A program made the translations under genes and the position numbers. The notes under the pieces were generated by a model. That model saw only the letters and a program-made list of their open reading frames with translations, made no database searches and was not told the DNA's origin. DNA of 7,109 nucleotides from Kiritimatiellia bacterium (GTDB taxonomy: Bacteria; Verrucomicrobiota; Kiritimatiellia; RFP12; DVOR01). This document shows, one piece after another, positions 5,003-7,109 of this stretch (its first letter is position 1; each line of letters starts with the position of its first letter). The stretch is from contig JAFYMU010000203.1 of assembly GCA_017548245.1 (NCBI GenBank), positions 1-7,109 on the forward strand, in the 5' to 3' direction.

Positions 5003-6325
5003 ATGAAACGTTGGTTCGTAGCAAGCCTTTTGGCAATGATGATGGGCGCGCCGTTGGTGGCACAAGAGGTGCAACCCGCAATGGTGCGCGTGACGATGGA
5101 GCCCGAAGCGGAACTCTTTTTGAATCACCAAAAGGTGGCGGAGGGAAGCACCCACCAATTGACCTTGCAACCCGGCCAGCCCGCGTTGTTGAAGGTGATG
5201 AAGCAGGGCTATGTGGCGGCCTATCGTGTGATTACGCCAAGTGCCGGCGAACGCCGTTTGGAGGCCTTTACCTTAAAACGTGAGAGCATTCCCGTGCTCT
5301 TCCGTTGCGAACCCGAAGCCATGGTCTTGTGCGACGGTCAGGAACTCGGCAAGACGCCCTTCTCGTATCTCTTTGATGAACCCAAGGCCTATCGAATTGT
5401 CTTCCGTGCGGCAGGTTTTGATGACCACGCGGTGCGGTTGAACCTTGATGATGCGCAACCGCAAGTGGTGAATGCCATCTTGCAGGCGGATTCGGCCATC
5501 TTGACGATTGAGTCGACGCCTGCAGGTGCCTCGGTCTTCGTTAATGGCGTGCCGCGTGGTGTGACGCCTTGCGAATTGCCGCGTCTGCGTCAGGGCGCAC
5601 ATGCCGTGGAATTGAAGTTGCAGGGTTATCATCCTTACAAGCAGACGGTTGATTTGAAGGCTGGCGAACAGCAAGAGGTGGTGGCCTCCTTGCAGAAGTT
5701 GCCCGCAGGATTGACGATTACCTCGGTGCAACCGCAAGCCACGGTGTATGTGAATGGCGTGCTCTATGGTACCGCGCCGGTATCGTTGAATGATGCCGTG
5801 GAAGGTGTCTATGTGGTGCGTGTGGAAAAGGATGGCTACAAACCCATCGTGCGGAGTGTCGTGTTGAAGTCGGGCGCGACGCGTGAAGAACGCTTTGACT
5901 TGGAGGTGCAGACCGGAACGATTAAGGTGCAGACGCAGCCGGGTTCGGTGCAGATTTATGTGGATGGTCGTCGCATGGCGCAGACCCATCCTGAGAAGGC
6001 CAATGGCTTTACCTCGGCAGAGACGAGTTTGGAGTTGCCCTTGGGCGAACACACCTTGAGCTTCCGTGCAGAGGGTTATGCCGATGAAGAACGCACGATC
6101 CAGGTGAAGGCCTATGGCAATGAAACCTTGCGTTTGCGCTTGAACTTTAAGCCGAACTTTGAGGTGCGAACCGAGTCCGCGGTCTATCGCGGCGTCTTGG
6201 TGCGCCAAGATCCTGATGGTTCGGTGGCCTTGGAGTTGAAGCCGGGTTCTTACCGCACCTTCACCCCGTCTGAGATTCGCTCGAAGCGTTTTTGGAGTGA
6301 GAAAAATGCTGCCGCTACTCCTTGA
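5003..6325 (+). CDS. Secreted five-repeat PEGA domain protein
   Basis: The product is 440 aa. Residues 1-20 form a signal peptide (MKRW, a hydrophobic core, then APLVA before QE), with no lipobox cysteine. The mature chain is a string of PEGA-type beta repeats. Repeats 3 (about 166-231) and 4 (about 236-301) are clear, with VFVNGVPRGVTP and VYVNGVLYGTAP, each closing on a QGYH or DGYK turn. Repeats 1 (about 27-93), 2 (about 96-162) and 5 (about 306-381) are more diverged; repeat 5 carries extra residues after VDGRRM. A C-terminal module (about 385-440), with AVYRGVLVRQDPDG and GSYRTFTPSEI, looks like a small separate beta domain that I cannot name. PEGA repeats are usually extracytoplasmic and thought to bind surface or cell-wall structures. 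The tight link to the FHA gene suggests it works with that protein's periplasmic part. No catalytic residues are evident. Confidence 0.85.
   Translation: MKRWFVASLLAMMMGAPLVAQEVQPAMVRVTMEPEAELFLNHQKVAEGSTHQLTLQPGQPALLKVMKQGYVAAYRVITPSAGERRLEAFTLKRESIPVLFRCEPEAMVLCDGQELGKTPFSYLFDEPKAYRIVFRAAGFDDHAVRLNLDDAQPQVVNAILQADSAILTIESTPAGASVFVNGVPRGVTPCELPRLRQGAHAVELKLQGYHPYKQTVDLKAGEQQEVVASLQKLPAGLTITSVQPQATVYVNGVLYGTAPVSLNDAVEGVYVVRVEKDGYKPIVRSVVLKSGATREERFDLEVQTGTIKVQTQPGSVQIYVDGRRMAQTHPEKANGFTSAETSLELPLGEHTLSFRAEGYADEERTIQVKAYGNETLRLRLNFKPNFEVRTESAVYRGVLVRQDPDGSVALELKPGSYRTFTPSEIRSKRFWSEKNAAATP
6294..6297 (+). promoter_or_regulatory. Ribosome binding site choosing the 6306 start
   Basis: GGAG at 6294-6297 precedes ATG 6306 by 8 bases. 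The alternative GTG at 6297 overlaps this site and cannot use it. Confidence 0.65.
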
Positions 6326-7055
6326 TACACACTGCCACTTTGACCCCGAAGATAATGCGCGGGAGTTGCTTGAAGAAGCCGCGGCGCAACGGGTGGGCGT
6401 CTTGGCGGTGGGCGGCAATGCGGTGAATAATCAAACCGCATTGGATTCGGGTGCGCCGTGCGCCTGTGGTTACGATTGGTCTTGTACTGGGGTGGAGCCC
6501 ACGCTGACGCGTCACGAACGCATGGTGGCGGTGGGCGAACTCGGGTTCGACTTCCATCGCGGTTATTCGCCAGAGATTGAGGCGGACCAACGCGAACGCT
6601 TTGCAGTGCAGGCTGAATTCGCACGCCGTGAGGGGTTGCCCGTGATTATCCATACGCGTGAAGCCGATGCGGTAACCGAGTCGGCCTTGCGCGAAGCTGA
6701 TTTGCCAAAGACGGGCGTGATTCACTCCTTTACGGGCGATCGCCACGTGGCGCGAACCCTCTTGGACTTGGGTTACTTCATTTCCTTTTCGGGAATTGTG
6801 ACCTTCCGAAATGCGGATATCTTGCGAGATACGGCCAAATATGTGCCCTTAGACCGCTTGTTGGTGGAAACGGATTCGCCCTATTTGGCGCCGGTTCCCT
6901 TGCGTGGCCGACGGAATCGTCCGGCTTACGTCCGTGAGACGGCGCAGTTTTTGGCGGCACTTCGCGGCATGACCACCGAGGACTTCGCGGCTTTGACGGT
7001 GGCGAATGCAAAACGCTGTTTCGGTTCGCACCCCTTGTGGGAGATATTGGCATGA
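6306..7055 (+). CDS. TatD-family metal-dependent hydrolase (DNase-like)
   Basis: The 249-aa protein is a TIM-barrel amidohydrolase of the TatD type. All the usual metal ligands are in place: H9 and H11 in DTHCHFD, E78 in VGELGFDF, H116 in IHTRE, H140 in IHSFTGD and D190 in ETDSPYL. The end signature APVPLRGRRNRPAYV follows, and ANAKRCF is near the C-terminus. Characterised TatD enzymes are cytoplasmic Mg2+-dependent 3'-5' exonucleases acting on single-stranded DNA or RNA; the substrate here is inferred. The chain is slightly short because the helix normally following GVHP is missing (here GVEP runs almost directly into MVAVGE). The His of GVHP is not one of the metal ligands. The start overlaps the end of the PEGA gene by 20 bases, and the stop overlaps the next start by 4, which implies translational coupling. 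A specific name such as tatD or ycfH cannot be chosen from sequence alone. Confidence 0.9.
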   Translation: MLPLLLDTHCHFDPEDNARELLEEAAAQRVGVLAVGGNAVNNQTALDSGAPCACGYDWSCTGVEPTLTRHERMVAVGELGFDFHRGYSPEIEADQRERFAVQAEFARREGLPVIIHTREADAVTESALREADLPKTGVIHSFTGDRHVARTLLDLGYFISFSGIVTFRNADILRDTAKYVPLDRLLVETDSPYLAPVPLRGRRNRPAYVRETAQFLAALRGMTTEDFAALTVANAKRCFGSHPLWEILA

Positions 7056-7109
7056 TGGGCGATGCGATGCGCGTCTGGGTGACGGGCGGATCGGGTTCGT
7101 TGGGCTCGC
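7052..7109 (+). CDS. Rossmann-fold NAD(P)-binding protein, SDR/epimerase-like (partial)
   Basis: The window ends 19 codons into this gene. The visible protein reads MMGDAMRVWVTGGSGSLGS. VTGGSGSLG is the TGxxGxxG dinucleotide-binding loop of extended short-chain dehydrogenases (sugar epimerases, dehydratases and relatives). ATG 7052 overlaps the TatD stop (ATGA), and GGGAG at 7039-7043 is 8 bases upstream. ATG 7055 and ATG 7067 are alternative starts. The substrate cannot be told from this fragment. Confidence 0.7.
   Translation, partial: MMGDAMRVWVTGGSGSLGS

Noticed and set aside
5273..6418. 381-codon minus-strand open frame over the PEGA and TatD genes
   Set aside because: It is in complementary register to the PEGA gene, is rich in His, Arg and Gln with no recognisable domain, and is explained by codon bias. 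The sense genes have signal peptide, repeats and ribosome sites.

Overview
The window is an almost fully coding, single-strand (+) gene cluster behind a 477-base non-coding leader. It suggests a Gram-negative bacterium: one product has a signal peptide and one has a cytoplasm-membrane-periplasm layout. Codon use is moderately GC-rich, with leucine mostly TTG and TTA/CTA nearly absent. The combination of a DUF2851 protein, an FHA-transmembrane protein, a PEGA-repeat protein and TatD fits the PVC superphylum (Kiritimatiellota, Lentisphaerota, Verrucomicrobiota). That placement is inference from gene content, not proven.

Layout. Bases 1-477 hold no convincing gene. They contain nested inverted repeats and a long hairpin ending in a T-run (115-190), which could be a terminator, possibly bidirectional, or the 3' end of a structured RNA. 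Next come a three-copy 9-bp tandem repeat with a decayed second block, and a likely sigma70-type promoter (392-421) overlapped by an inverted repeat. From 478 the genes are: an atypical RIO/InaA-like kinase (478-1272), a CorA-family divalent-cation transporter (1274-2221), a DUF2851 protein (2244-3557), an FHA-transmembrane protein (3595-5001), a secreted five-repeat PEGA protein (5003-6325), a TatD-family metal-dependent hydrolase (6306-7055), and the first codons of a Rossmann-fold NAD(P)-binding protein (7052 to the window end).

Gaps are 1, 22, 37 and 1 bases, followed by overlaps of 20 and 4 bases. No terminator is visible between genes, so this looks like one operon running past the right edge. 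Four starts were chosen at an ATG with a well-spaced Shine-Dalgarno sequence rather than at the longest open frame (478, 3595, 5003, 6306).

The kinase, CorA and TatD are recognisable families. The part least explained by known biology is the FHA-TM / PEGA pair: a cytoplasmic phosphothreonine-reader domain joined across the membrane to an unrecognised helical domain, translationally linked to an exported PEGA chain with an unfamiliar C-terminal module, in the same operon as a kinase-fold protein. I see no CRISPR array, mobile element, tRNA or rRNA.
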